NCBI GenBank assembly: GCA_022592445.1
Contig: JABYQR010000274.1
Span: 1-63,038, forward strand
From: Cytidiella melzeri
Taxonomy: Eukaryota > Basidiomycota > Agaricomycetes > Polyporales > Irpicaceae
Length of the DNA stretch: 63,038 nucleotides
Reading direction: 5' to 3'
Shown here: piece after piece, positions 48,304-59,776 of the stretch
Numbering within the stretch: the first letter of the stretch is position 1
Layout: every line of letters begins with the position of its first letter
The notes under the pieces: model-generated
Told to the model about the DNA's origin: nothing
The model's input: the letters and a program-made list of their open reading frames with translations, nothing else
The model's database searches: none
Program-made: the position numbers and the translations under genes

Positions 48304-48650
48304 TCTGTTCTCGTCGAGTTTCTTGTTAGGTGATGTGGTACCGGTAGTCTCTTGCTATAGTATGTGCTGTTATAAATGTGCGAAGTGCGATTCATGGGAG
48401 TTGAAGCGGTTATCCTCTGAGTGTGGTTTCTTGTTCACCACGCGTGGGCTCTTCCAAACACTCGCCGAAGGGGCACCCAGCAGACAAACTTCAAGAAAAT
48501 AATTATTCATATGTACATCTACTGATACACGAAAATCCGCAGCGACCATCTCCTGCTCCAAGCCCCTGCCTCCACACTTCTCACCCCGCAAACCAGATAC
48601 CAAAACCCAGACTCGGGAATTCGGAAAGAGAAAAACAGATTGGCGCAAAA
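48304..48650. other. short convergent intergenic region
   Basis: 3' UTRs of SF3A1 and the UBC6-type gene. No gene seen. Confidence 0.5.
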
Positions 48651-50067
48651 TTATACGATCCGATGCCACAGCAGCGCAATGACAGAAACAAGAAGGACAC
48701 AGATGGCTGTATCGAGGAGGATGGGAGGGCGGGGGTTGCTACGACGAATGACAAGCGGCAGGGTTTGTTGGCTTGGCATAGGAGTTTGAATTCTAGAGCT
48801 TTGTTCTGAGCGGGCTGGGGTGGGCGTAGGGACCGGGAGTGTACGTGCGGACAGCGGGGAGGGTGCTGGTTCGGGATGCATGTCGACGGGAAGTGTAGGT
48901 GCGACGGGGGGTAGAGGAGTCGATGGACGGGAGGGAGTTGCGGGGATGATGATGGAGGCGGCGTCAATGGGACGCATGGGTCTTGGCGCTATGATAGGTG
49001 GGGATGTGATACCGTTGACGGGGAAAGGTGGTGCTGGAGGGTCGGCGATGGTCGTAGCAGTAGCTGCATCCAGAACTTTGAAGACCTTGTCAGCAGCATC
49101 CAGCGAGGGGTGCTCATGTTGGTTGTTCTGGAGTGTTTCGTGTAATAGCATTGTTGATGGCGAAAGACTGCCTTCTGCAGGATCGGGGAGGCATTCAAGA
49201 TTTGTTTTTTTGCACGTCGGACAAACCCAGTCCCTTGACCTAAAAAGACATGAGATCTCATCGATAGTTGGAAGTATGGTAACGTACAGTGCTGCCAGCC
49301 GTTTGCGCTCTGTGGGAGGGTATTCAAGAGCACCCACACCGACTGCTGCAGTGCCTTTTAAAGGGAGGAATCCTTGAAGGCCGATGATCGCTATAAAACG
49401 ATGAAGGGTCAGAAGACATGGGCGAATTCGATAAACTACAACTCACCTGTGCGCACACCCCAAGCTGGCTGCCAAAGTTCTTCGTGATCTGTGAGAAGAT
49501 GTGAGTATCCTATACACCTCTCCCACACGCACTACAGACTTACAACTGGTGAAACTGATGCAGATCTATCGAGGTATATTAGAACTGCTTAACAGACCAA
49601 TTCTGATAAACAGACCTTTGTGTTCAGCTCGAATCTACCATTAGGAGTGAGCATCATGACAGATGGTGGGCGGAACGGGTACTCTGTAGGAAGAAGGATG
49701 CGAAAATGATAAAGGCCTCCGTCAAATTCGGTGCCAGACGGTCCTCGTATTGTGCAGTGCCATTCCTAGAAGAACAAGGGAGTGTCTAAGGGGGACAAGG
49801 CTGTACAGGAGTGAGAGGGTGCGTACGAAGATGTCATCCTACGAGTTGGTCAGAATTGTTTCGGCTGAGCAGACGAGCCAAGCACATACCTCAAGGGGAG
49901 CAGCTGTGTAGTCCGTACATGGGTCGTTTGCGAGCTCGCGGGCCTCCTGCATGATTCGCTTTACCGCTATTGTCCGTCATGGTGCCAATGGTCAGTGAGA
50001 CAGGCAAGGTGAGCTGGATTGTGGACATACCAGAGCTGTTCATGTTGTATCCAGGTCGTGCAGCCAT
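48651..50067 (-). CDS. UBC6: tail-anchored ubiquitin-conjugating enzyme, UBC6/UBE2J type
   Basis: Eight exons: 50067-50031, 49966-49890, 49838-49827, 49765-49616, 49565-49544, 49488-49447, 49390-49288 and 49239-48651; 343 residues. The 12-nt exon 3 encodes DDIF. UBC fold: AVKRIMQEARELANDP, EWHCTIRGPSGTEFDGGLYH, YPFRPPSVMMLTPNGRF and the active-site region KICISFTSYHEELWQPAWGV with the catalytic Cys. A long Pro/Ser-rich linker holds CPTCKK and ends in a single membrane anchor (LLDTAICVLLVSVIALLW) and WHRIV. In yeast, Ubc6 sits in the ER membrane and works with Doa10 in ERAD, adding ubiquitin also to Ser/Thr. The linker is longer than in yeast. An HPN motif is absent, as in this subfamily. Confidence 0.92.
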
Positions 50068-51218
50068 GGTGAGTCTTATTGTGTTGATCGAAAAGTAATC
50101 CAAGCTTGAGAGTCAGACAAAAAGATAGCCACAGTGGCTGGAGAGAGCCAGTCACAGCCTTAAGCGTTACCTTGGCCTACTACGTGGATTTACGTACTTA
50201 CATTTACACGTGATTCAAGACTTGATACTAATATGCGTGGGAAAGCTGTCCGATTTAGGATTACACAGGCGCCCGGTCGTAACGAGCTGATGAGCCACGG
50301 TGTTGAAACGGTGAAGCTCATCCACCCAGTCTCAGCGTAGGCCAGGCGTCGACCAGTCTGCTGCATCATGCATATAAAGCAGGTCAGGATAAGGCCTAGG
50401 AAAGGTATGTCGTAACCGCCTACTCTGCTGTCAACAGCTTCTCACTGGCAGTGTTCTCCTGCAGCTCAGCCTGCTAACCCATGTGCGGTCGAGCTCATGA
50501 GCTTGCTGTCTTGTTGGACCGCCAGTAGCGACTTGCACTCGATGGGTCCATGTGCTGAAGCGTCGCAAGCCATGATCCAGTGCATGCGGACAACAGTGCG
50601 TCCACCATCCAACTATCTACAGCAGAATATTGTCTCATATTCCTCTCCAGCCCTTTGGTGCCAAAAAACACAAGCCGAGCATCAACTTCCACCTCAGGCG
50701 ACTCAACAAGATTCTTTGATAGACTACTGTACTACCCCACATATGTTCTTAATGCTCTTGACTCTGTCTGCCATCAAGTCTTGGATATTCAGCACCACTG
50801 GAATCAACGCAAGGCTCTGCCATCGTCCGCGATGAGCTTGAAGATCCGGCACCGAATGGTTAGGGGAGCAGCTGAACGAGGCTATTGAGGGAGGATGTGC
50901 CAATCTGGTTCGCCGTAAGCTATCCAGAGCGTGCTGTGCATGACTGAGCCCCTTGTACGGCCACTGCGAATCTGTACCGCTGCGGATTGAGAGAACACAA
51001 TGAGTCGAGACCGTCTGTGGATGTGCAGCGACCCGCAAAAGCTGAATCAGGAAGGCTGGGATGTTGTTGTTTGTTGAGTCACCCGCAGGCGCGCGGCCTG
51101 GTCTGCGCATGCAGGTCTCTCGCCTCAACTCATCTTGCCTTGACTCTCAACCACCACCACCCTCAACGCTCTTCAATCACCACCACTCTACATCGCATAT
51201 ATCTCACGTCGTCACACC
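50068..51218. other. intergenic, no gene recognised
   Basis: About 1.15 kb between divergent UBC6 and ATG8. The pyrimidine-rich stretch near 51150-51210 is typical of a fungal promoter/5' UTR. Confidence 0.5.
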
Positions 51219-51815
51219 ATGAGGTCCAAATTCAAGGATGAGCACCCCTTTGGTACGTCCTAGAGTCAAGCCCTGATACCAGATCGAGGCTCACTCGCCT
51301 GTCTGTGTCTAGACAAACGCAAGGGCGAGGCTGAGCGTATCCGCCAGAAGTACCCAGATCGCATTCCTGTGAGCAAGGGTCTCAGCTCTCACCCCAGCCA
51401 CCCCGTTACTGACACTGCAACTGCTCGCATGGCGTAGGTCATCTGCGAGAAGGCAGACAGGACAGACATTCCCACTATCGATAAGAAGAAGTACCTAGTA
51501 CCTTCTGTACGTTCACACTCCCCTGCAGCTTGCACTCAGTACCTCTAATCTATCCACAGGATCTGACTGTGGGCCAATTCGTCTACGTCATTCGCAAACG
51601 TATCAAGCTTGCACCGGAAAAGGCCATCTTTATCTTCGTCGACGAGGTGCTACCGCCAACAGCGCAGCTTATGAGTGCGATCTACGACGAGCACAAGTGC
51701 GTCGCCCCGATGTTCTTCCACTCTCCTTAGCTGACTCACGGCTCATGTGTTTAGGGACGAAGACGGTTTCCTCTACGTTAGCTACTCTGGAGAGAATACC
51801 TTCGGGTCACGGTGA
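51219..51815 (+). CDS. ATG8: autophagy ubiquitin-like protein Atg8
   Basis: Five exons: 51219-51252, 51313-51368, 51438-51506, 51560-51696 and 51755-51815; 118 residues, the usual size. Begins [20 protein letters not shown] and shows [40 protein letters not shown] and a C-terminus ENTFGSR. Atg4 would cut after the Gly (residue 116), removing SR, so Atg7, Atg3 and Atg12-Atg5 can conjugate Atg8 to phosphatidylethanolamine on the phagophore. LIR-binding pocket residues (the KYLVP strand and RIK) are conserved. All phases agree; the gene appears fully functional. Confidence 0.97.
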
Positions 51816-52714
51816 TCCTTCCTCTCTTCACAGTCCCATATTCGCTTCCATATTCGTTCTATCAACCCTATTATAATCTTGTTCGTCACAAGGAGGAGCA
51901 TTCAATGGCTGGCTAGTGGATTGTGAACACGTCGTACGAGGCCTCCCGTCATCACACCACTCATTGTCATACATCATACCCTCACGCCCTTCAGAATTTC
52001 TTCTTGCTCCCCGCGAACGGAAGTTTGTATTTTATATTTCTGACAATTGCAGAATACGTATAACCACGATGCTGCACTTCCCCGCTCCTCTGGCTGCCCG
52101 GCGTCTGATCAACTGACTACTGACCTTTAGCGCCGCTGCTACTGACTCTGTTATTCTGTGACAGTATGCCTACCTGGAAGACTGTACATGTCCAGTTGAG
52201 TACGCTGCCATTGATTGTCTCCTATGAGTCTAACCAGCACTCATGTAGGAGTTGTGCGTGGTCACACATTATTGACCTTCCTTTGTCCGCATGTACACCG
52301 AGAGCTATATTCGCGTGTTACGCATATCGCCCCTTCACAACGCGGGGCACGATGACCAAAGCGTTGTCACTTCCAGTGCAGCAAAGCAAGAATTATAAGC
52401 AATCGCCTTTTGACTTCATCCGCCACTGGCCCGAAGGGCTATACACCGGGAGGGCCTTTGTATGTATGGCCGGGGATATCAGCCACACTGGCACCATAAG
52501 CCCCCATTGTTTGACTATGCCCCTGTGGCATGGTGATTGTGAATACGCTGGCCATGACCAGATTCTCTATAAAGCACCGACAGTCGCGTACAGGTGGTAT
52601 TCACCTCTTTCTACCTTCGTGCTCCCCGACTGGTTTGGGTTCACTCTAGCAGAACTAGTCCCTCCCTATACCTGCTCAAAGCTCACATATCTCTCCTTCA
52701 ACAATTTGCAAGCC
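51816..52714. other. intergenic with a long open frame of doubtful reality
   Basis: A 239-codon frame (52166-52885) is open here, but it overlaps the next gene in another frame and shows no family. It could be an unspliced chance ORF. Confidence 0.4.
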
Positions 52715-53726
52715 ATGGCACAGGCTGTCTCTGCTTTGCGTGTCACGGGCACTGGTGCGTCCCATACGTCTTTATACGCGGTGTCTCACGATGTGACGTT
52801 CAGTGCCCATTTTCCCTTTAGTATTGCTCGGTGCGACGGAACTCGTCCTGGTGGCTCTCTTTGCGGTCGCCGTTGCTGCAGATGAGTCAAGCAGTAAGCT
52901 TCAATCCTGAACTGCTGCCGCATGCTCCTGATTAAACCTATAGTAAACGAAATGGGCTGCCTCCTACTCCACTGCGCGGCCAATCTCCTCGTGTGGGCCA
53001 AGTGAGTGCATTCTCAACTGCGGACATGTGTCCTACCCAAATGAAGTTGACGATATACTTCTAGCGAGGTATACATAGTGTTAAGAAGAGGCCGGGATCC
53101 GCACGACGTTGCATATATCGTGATCAGTATGGTTCTGGTCATCATCACAGCCAGTTGAGTCAACGTTCAGGCTCCTCTCCTCTGGCTCATGGCTTTTGCT
53201 CATCGCCCAGTACCACCTTTGTTTCACGTAGTCGCATTCAGCCTATTCGCGTTCTATCTCGCGGAGACGGGCTCGGAGACTGGAAAAGTCGACTTTGCGA
53301 CTATGGGCGCTCCTGTAGCGTATGTTGTGTTGATCTTGTCGTGGCTTGTGACTATGCTAGGTGAGTGCCATTCTTTCCGTTCTCGATTGGCAAAAAAGCC
53401 GATTCGTTAACCTTGCAAAAGCCATACAGTCGCTCGTGTTTGCTGGTGCTGAGAAGTACTATGCCTGCTTTGGCTCTGAGCGAGTAGACAGCCAGGGACA
53501 GACGAAGCCGTCCACGAGGAAGCGTAACGTCGATTGGACGCAGAGGCCGTTACCGTTGACCATCGTGAATGTCGTGCAGAACGGCGAACGCGAGTTGTAT
53601 CGCAACCCTGCTATGACTGTTCCCAAGACCGCGAACACTCGTTTGGTGGAGCTGGAGGAAGCGATGAAGCTCAATGTGCCTCCTGCTTTGAAAACGACGT
53701 ACAATCATTGGCCTGGGCAGATGTGA
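52715..53726 (+). CDS. multi-pass membrane protein of unknown function
   Basis: Six exons: 52715-52754, 52822-52893, 52944-53001, 53065-53119, 53171-53360 and 53422-53726; 239 residues with matching phases. Exon 4 could instead end a little later, since its GTGATC donor is weak and the alternative leaves a TGA. Hydrophobic segments: LVLVALFAVAVA, LLLHCAANLLVWA, LFHVVAFSLFAFYLA and VAYVVLILSWLVTML. The C-terminal 80 residues are soluble and include KYYACFGSERVDS and NVDWTQRPLPLTIVNVVQNG. I recognise no family. It is convergent with the MFS transporter gene, only 105 nt apart. Confidence 0.62.
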
Positions 53727-53831
53727 CCAGGTCGCGATCTTCATGATTCATAGGATATACAAGTAGGATTGATCAACTCATAATGCGTACGATTGAAATC
53801 TTTCCATCCTGTGACATTTGTCTAATAATGA

Positions 53832-56006
53832 TTATAACGAATACCTGAAGGATGCATCTTCCCAGTCTGTGAGATCCTTGTCGACATGCATGATACCCTC
53901 GAAACTGCCATCCTCGTTGACGTCTATATCGGAAGCCTTTTCTGTGTCGTACGCTGTGTTGAGGGCGCCTTGAGATGTTCTGTCCCGCCGCGCGTTTTCT
54001 CTCGACAACATGACACGGAGCACACAGGAGGCTAACATCGTCAAAGACATAACCACAATGATCGCTATCCACGTCGTGCGGTACTTGAGGTCTGCCTGCT
54101 TCTCGTTGACCTACAATTCCAGGCTTAGCATCAGTTTGCCAACTGGTTTATGTAGCACGTGCAAGTGCTCGTGAGCCCCGTTGGAGAGATACGTACGAGA
54201 TACGGCCCAATGATGTTCCCTATGTTGTAGCCGATGAAGACGGCACCAGTGGCACAAGCTTTTTTGGTGCCGCCTGCGACGTTGGCGGATGCGAGCGCGA
54301 CCACGAGGATGTACGGGGCGGCGAAGGCAGGGATGAGGGAGTATCCAAAGACGGCAAGCCCGCGGTGGTCCCACGATCCGCGCCAGATGATGATGGCGCC
54401 TGCCATGACAGGAAGACAGGATATGGCTAGCCAGAGCGTGCGTGTGTTCTTGAATCTTCCCTATATATATGGAATGAGGTCGGTACATTTGGCGGGTGTG
54501 TATTGGTACAGAGGATGCGTACCGACAGATATCCGACTAGCCAGACGGAGACACAGACAGCTCCGCCTCCGGGTGATTGCATAAGGAGGGCTTGTAAGCT
54601 CGAGTATCCGAAAGACTGTAACATATATGCGCGTTACGTTAAGCGTGGCTCAAGAAGTCAGCGCGAGGGGGGTTCTTCCTCACCTTCACGATCAGTGAAC
54701 CAAACGCCGTCACCCCGCCGTTGGTTACATAGATAGCAGACCCCATGGCGCAGAACAGCCATATCTTGTAATCTCTTAGCGCTTCGCGTACTTGGTACCA
54801 CTTCACTTTGCGAACGTCGACTCCAGCGAGGTTCCCTCGCATCCGGGATACCAGCATCGCTCGTTCGGATTCGTTGAACCACCGATGTGAGGTAGCCGGA
54901 GAGTCTGGGAGGACTGCAAGAACGACTAGGGACCAGAGCATAGTGATGCTGCCTGCGAAAAGATACCTACGAGCAAATGTTATCCGACGCGCAACCAGAT
55001 GCTGTTTGTCGATGTTGTATTCTCACATGTATTTCCACGGCGCAAGGGATCCGTGAGCATGACCAATGGCAAAATTGAGTACGCTGCTGAATATGCTGAA
55101 AAGCCCTGTTGCGGAGTACCATATACCGAGTCGAAGGGGCAGCTCCGATTTGGTGTACCATCTAGAGCATACTGGGAGAAATACCTCTCAGTATGAACGG
55201 TCGAGAAGGATACTACAGGAATTTGGATAACGTACGGAGGACAAACCCAGGGCTTACAGCGCTTTCTACAAGCCCAAGGAAGAATCTTTGTGCGACTGCT
55301 CCATGAAAGCCAGTTACGACGACCGTCAACATGACGATTAGCCCCCATAGCTAATAATACCAGACGAGGAGGAGTCAGTCTCGCTAGGAGGCATCGTTGA
55401 AACGACATACGAAAATCAGAGCACTTAGTGCTTTGACCACGGGAAGCCTCTGCAAGATGAGAGCAATAGGTAACACTCCTACAATGTAGCCCCAGTAAAA
55501 CGCCGCAGAGCTGGAGTGTATGACAAGATGAGACGTTATAAGAGTTGATCAGTCTGGAGCTACTAGTACGTACGCTGTGGAATATCTCTGCGTTGAGAAT
55601 GTGTTTGTGCCCGGAACTGGAGTCTCCAGATTCAGGTCCCTAAGCAATCCGAACACAGCTGCCGAGCTGAATACCAATTTGTCATACTACGCAGAAGTGG
55701 TAAGCTTAGTTGTCTTGAAGCCCTGTCTGCACTCACGAATTGTAGTCCATACGAAAATGTCATTATGGGCATCAATACGAGGTCAACTTTCCAGACGAGC
55801 CTACGTTCAGCCTTTTGGTCCCATCGGGAGACTGCTACAGGCTCTACAGCGTGCGCAGTGTGTTGGAGAGCCATGTTGTGCAGGTCCCTGAAAGAAAGTA
55901 AAGGGGCACCGACGAGATCAACGGCAAGGTTCGTAGTGTGTTTTAAGCCGTCAGGCTGCCGGGTAGCTGAACTTCCCGACTTCGAAGGAAATAATTCGGT
56001 GGGCAC
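53832..56006 (-). CDS. MFS transporter, allantoate/anion:cation symporter (Dal5-like)
   Basis: Nine exons: 56006-55737, 55686-55574, 55510-55411, 55350-55236, 55171-55027, 54966-54682 (end set by frame at 54684), 54615-54523, 54460-54197 and 54110-53832; 553 residues. The cytosolic N-terminus ends in VWKVDLVLMPIMTFSYGLQF, the usual start of TM1 in this family; AAVFGLLRDL, AAFYWGYIVGVLPIALIL, GLIVMLTVVVTGFHGAVAQR and FFLGLVESAVSPGFVL follow. Then LPLRLGIWYSATGLFSIFSS and, in the second half, GYNIGNIIGPYLVNEKQADL. The family moves allantoate, nicotinate, pantothenate or similar organic anions with protons across the plasma membrane; the substrate here cannot be read. Acidic C-terminal tail is cytosolic. 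Confidence 0.9.
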
Positions 56007-57605
56007 GATGGGAGTGCATGGCGTGATTCCTCCTGAATTCTGGGAGGGATCAAATGTAGACAGAAGATGAGTGATGATTGGGGTCTTGGATGAAACGATG
56101 AATACATACAGCGATCTCCTAATAACCAGCGTCCTGACAATTCGTTTTTGTCTTCCTATGTATGTGTCCCTAGGCCAGGGTGCGCAATCTTTGATTCACC
56201 TGGTCATGAGGCAGAGATAGGACTTGAGTAGTGCCCACGACCAATTTTGGAGTGAACGTTACAACATCCGGCCAGCTTCTTCCCATGGGAAATAATGCGG
56301 AAATTCAAGCCTGTGGCCTATATGCGGATTGTAATGATATGCATCGCTGTGGTCAACCCTCACACGCACCGCTCGTCGACCTTATGCAGGCGTTCTCCGT
56401 ACTGAAAGGTCCCCGTTGTTGCTGAAGAGTGAAAAAGGCCAGAAATTGGGATATGAGTGAAAGTGATGATATTGAAGCCCACGCTGCAGCTTTTCGACAC
56501 CGATTGGCGAGACAGCCCATTCAGCGAAGGAAGGTGACGGTGCTTTTGCTCACTCGATATAGAGTCAAGTATTTGAAGTTGGCGCGCCGCATGCACAGGG
56601 GACGCGGGTTCTAGGAGCACATGAGTCAAACTTTGTGCTGCATGATGAGATGAGTGCTTCGCATAATACCAGCCGGGGTTGTCTTACACGTATACAGAGG
56701 TTTGTGCGCTCCTCTATTGTAGGGTAATCACCACGGCTTCAGGAGCGTAGTTGTGTGTACTGTGGCGAGTCTGCTATGTAGTAAGGAAAGCGGTGCACCA
56801 TACACGACGAGTTCAGTCAAGCTACTGCAGCAGCTATGAGAGTCGAATAAGCCTATGACATATAATCTCCAATGCAATAAACGACATACCAGAAGAGCAT
56901 CCTCGGCAGATGGCAGACAGAACAGTATTTAGCATGAGAACAATCATGTCTATTTGATTCTTTGACTCTGCACAGATAACCGCGGTTTATTTGACAAGTA
57001 CCGAAAGCCTCATGCTGGTTGAGGATGAGAGACTTTTGATAAGATAGACCCAGTTCACTCCCCGCTACATCACATGGCAAGCGTGACGGCGCTTACGTCC
57101 ATTTTTGCGGAGGGCCACAGTCTAAATCCATCTACTAGCTCATATGTCCATACAGAAAAAAAACAAATCCCAAGAGTTGTAGAAAACCATGTATACTAGA
57201 ATTCTTCCGTTACAGATCTTTCAAAACGGTAGACGTGAGGAAGTGGTTTCCAGAATGGCAGCGAAAGATGAGCGCTAGCACAGGTTATTTCAGAAATTCA
57301 AAATAAACGACTGTTTGCCGACGGAGTGCTGAATGACATAACTTACTATTATTTCTCGATAACTAGCTAAAAGCGCCTGCCGACGCCTGCCGAAGCTCCT
57401 CCACGTGATTGTCACACTGTGACAGAAGTAGCGGAGAGTGTACTGGGCCTATCTTATGAGGAACTACCACTATCTCATTTTGGCAAAATGCCCAGGGACC
57501 CCCTAGGGGCTCCTATAGCTAGAGAGACCCTCTTGCGAGAGCATAGCGCAAGCTATGAAGCGTAGTGAACCTACACGTCCGGTTCCCCCATGCCTGAATG
57601 GCCTA
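56007..57605. other. intergenic, no gene recognised
   Basis: Short overlapping ORFs only. The AT-rich part from 57100 leads into the mobile-element cluster. Confidence 0.45.
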
Positions 57606-57607
57606 TA

Positions 57608-58456
57608 CTGTACCTTTACGACCGTAGCGGGCATGGGTTGTGACCGTGACACCCCATGTTGTTAAAATTTAGCAACAAATTGCCGGTGGGACCTGTGACA
57701 TGGGCCGAAATAACAACATGTATGATAACAACATGTCGGGCACCTCGGGACCCATCGAAGCGCTGAAGTAAAGACAGAGTTTTAAAACATGAATCCCCCG
57801 GTTGTTACCACATAAGAAACATGCTTATATCACTTTGTATTCATCAACCGTACCTCAGAAAAGCTTTCAATTCAAGGTTAAGGTTGAAACAATCAAAGTG
57901 TAGTCCGCAACCAATGAGAGAGCACGAAGAACCCGATATGGAACTTTGTAGCGCCGCCCTGAGTGTGGCCCGTGGCCATGCTTTCGATTCTCCTTCCTCC
58001 ATGGTATGCATGTTCAGTGAACATACATTGAAGTCTTCTACATAAGTTCATTATAGAAGCATAGCTATTTTATTTGACTAAGCAAAACTTGCCGCCAGAA
58101 TGAACAGCTGTGGTGAACTATCCGTTACGGCGGGGCTTGAATCCCGACACAATTGGGCTGAGAGGAATGAAAATACATGAGGGAGCTGTTGCTCACGGTT
58201 AATTGCTTCCCCTACCTGTCCTTCACCAATGTCTACTGAGGCCCATGTCACTGACCTCACATGGCCACCTACTGCAAAATGTATCTCTACATACAATGGT
58301 TTTACTCCCTTTGCGCCGCAGGCCCGACAAATCCAGTTGTAGAGAACTCGTAATTTTAACAACATGAGCCCTCCGTGACCCGTGACATTGACCAAAATAA
58401 CAACAAAAGTCGACCTCACCGTGACCGTGACCCCCGCTACGGTCGTAAAGGTACAG
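57608..58456. mobile_element. MITE-like element with TA duplication
   Basis: Perfect 24-bp inverted repeats, beginning CTGTACCTTTACGACCGTAG, lie at 57608-57631 and 58433-58456. TA flanks both ends (57606-57607 and 58457-58458), and the 849-bp length has no transposase. Inside are direct copies of a segment containing aaataacaac (57706 and 58397 areas), tandem gtgaccgtgac motifs and inverted atgttgttaaaatt (about 57656 and 58352). The TA duplication and CTG tip fit a non-autonomous Tc1/mariner/pogo relative, but the TIR differs from the pogo element at 9127. Confidence 0.8.
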
Positions 58457-58458
58457 TA

Positions 58459-59776
58459 ACTCTAGCCGTACCTGCGAGAAAAGGCTCACGCTAGGTTCTC
58501 CACAGACAGACTACATAAGCCAGCAGGCAAAAAGAGAGACTAACCTCCCTGAGGAACTAGAGCACACCGTGAACACTGGGGTATCATACTACGAATGGCT
58601 CAATAGTCGGTAGGAACTAGAGCAAACAGACACGACTAACACGACGAAACGTGAACTCAAACCACCCTCCCACCCCGGCTAAACTGCTAACCCTTACAAG
58701 GACGCTCCACGCTAGAAAAGAGGGACAACTGTGAGGGGCAAGAAAACGACAGATAGCATCCTGCACGTACAACCTGAACGACGACGCCACGCACACGTCG
58801 GCGACGACGACGACGGACACCAGCGCCTACGACCATAAATAATTGTAATAACAACAAAAGAGGGTTAAACAAATAAATAAAAAAGGGGAGAAGACCATAA
58901 ATAGGTTAGAGGCGTGTCATGGATGGCCTGACTAGCCCTTAATTTTCGCAATTTACCTCTTGTTTTTATCTGTAAAACTCCGGGCTGCAGCTCAGTTGCA
59001 ACCTTCTCTGCACAAACTCCTTTGCACGTCTATTAAGCGCCCGTATCACGTGGCTTAGACGCTCCACACGGTCACATTACTTGCTACTACGTCACACTGG
59101 CATGTGACTTAGCTTAAGTAAGACCACATGGCTACAGACACATGGTTCAGCCCATAGCTAGGGTTTGATGTCATAAATGACGTCCACATGGACTCCTTTT
59201 GTTCTTTCCTTATTGTTCTCTTTATGGAAGGATGTTCTCACAGGTGTGGGAATGGAATACAATAGTTGGTCTCCTTTTAGATAGATTCTCTCACGGGTAG
59301 AGTTCTTGGCAAGGTCAAGACAATAGCTATTGTTCTCCTTTAGGTAGTTCTTTTGTTCTTCGTTCACACGGCTTCTTGCAAAGCCTGCCCTCAACATGGT
59401 CTGTGCGCAGGTCCCTGAAGTCTATATATACTGCTACATGTACGCTCCTAGCCCCCCATCTCGACCTCTTGGTCTTTACTGGGCTAGGTAAGCCACCCCC
59501 TCTTGTACTATATAGCTGGTAGTACAAATGCTAACTTGGTCTTTACTGGGCTAGACAACTTGTATAAAGTCTGATAGCTGGTGAGAGCACTGTGCTACAC
59601 GCCTGCCACCACCTCCTCGTCGATATCCACTTCGTGTCCCTGTCTGTCACGTCGAGCCTTGTCTCCGTGTCATTAGGTCGAGATCGTTGTGAAACCCTGG
59701 GTTCCCCCATTCCCACCGTTTAAAAAAAGTTTATTCCTGTTTGACGAGTACGTCTCCGGTCTTTCCATACCGTTGA
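58459..59776 (+). other. probable 5' LTR and leader of the Ty3 element, borders unresolved
   Basis: The 3' LTR lies outside the window, so the LTR ends cannot be fixed. A TATA-like tctatatata at 59421-59430 is a candidate promoter. The segment also holds a 20-nt direct repeat (listed separately) and the repeat aggaactagagca (58551 and 58612 areas). No primer-binding site was recognised with confidence. Confidence 0.45.
59468..59554 (+). repeat. 20-nt direct repeat in the Ty3 leader/LTR
   Basis: cttggtctttactgggctag occurs at 59468-59487 and 59535-59554, 67 nt apart, downstream of the candidate TATA box. Confidence 0.85.

Noticed and set aside
52166..52885. 239-codon plus-strand ORF
   Set aside because: It overlaps the better-supported spliced membrane-protein gene in a different frame and shows no family features.
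57490..57600. Possible tRNA-derived SINE or structured RNA left of the MITE
   Set aside because: Short hairpins (ttgcg...cgcaa) are visible, but no A/B boxes or cloverleaf could be confirmed.
58617..58872. Arg-rich minus ORFs as possible coding
   Set aside because: They derive from a low-complexity cgacgacgacg stretch.
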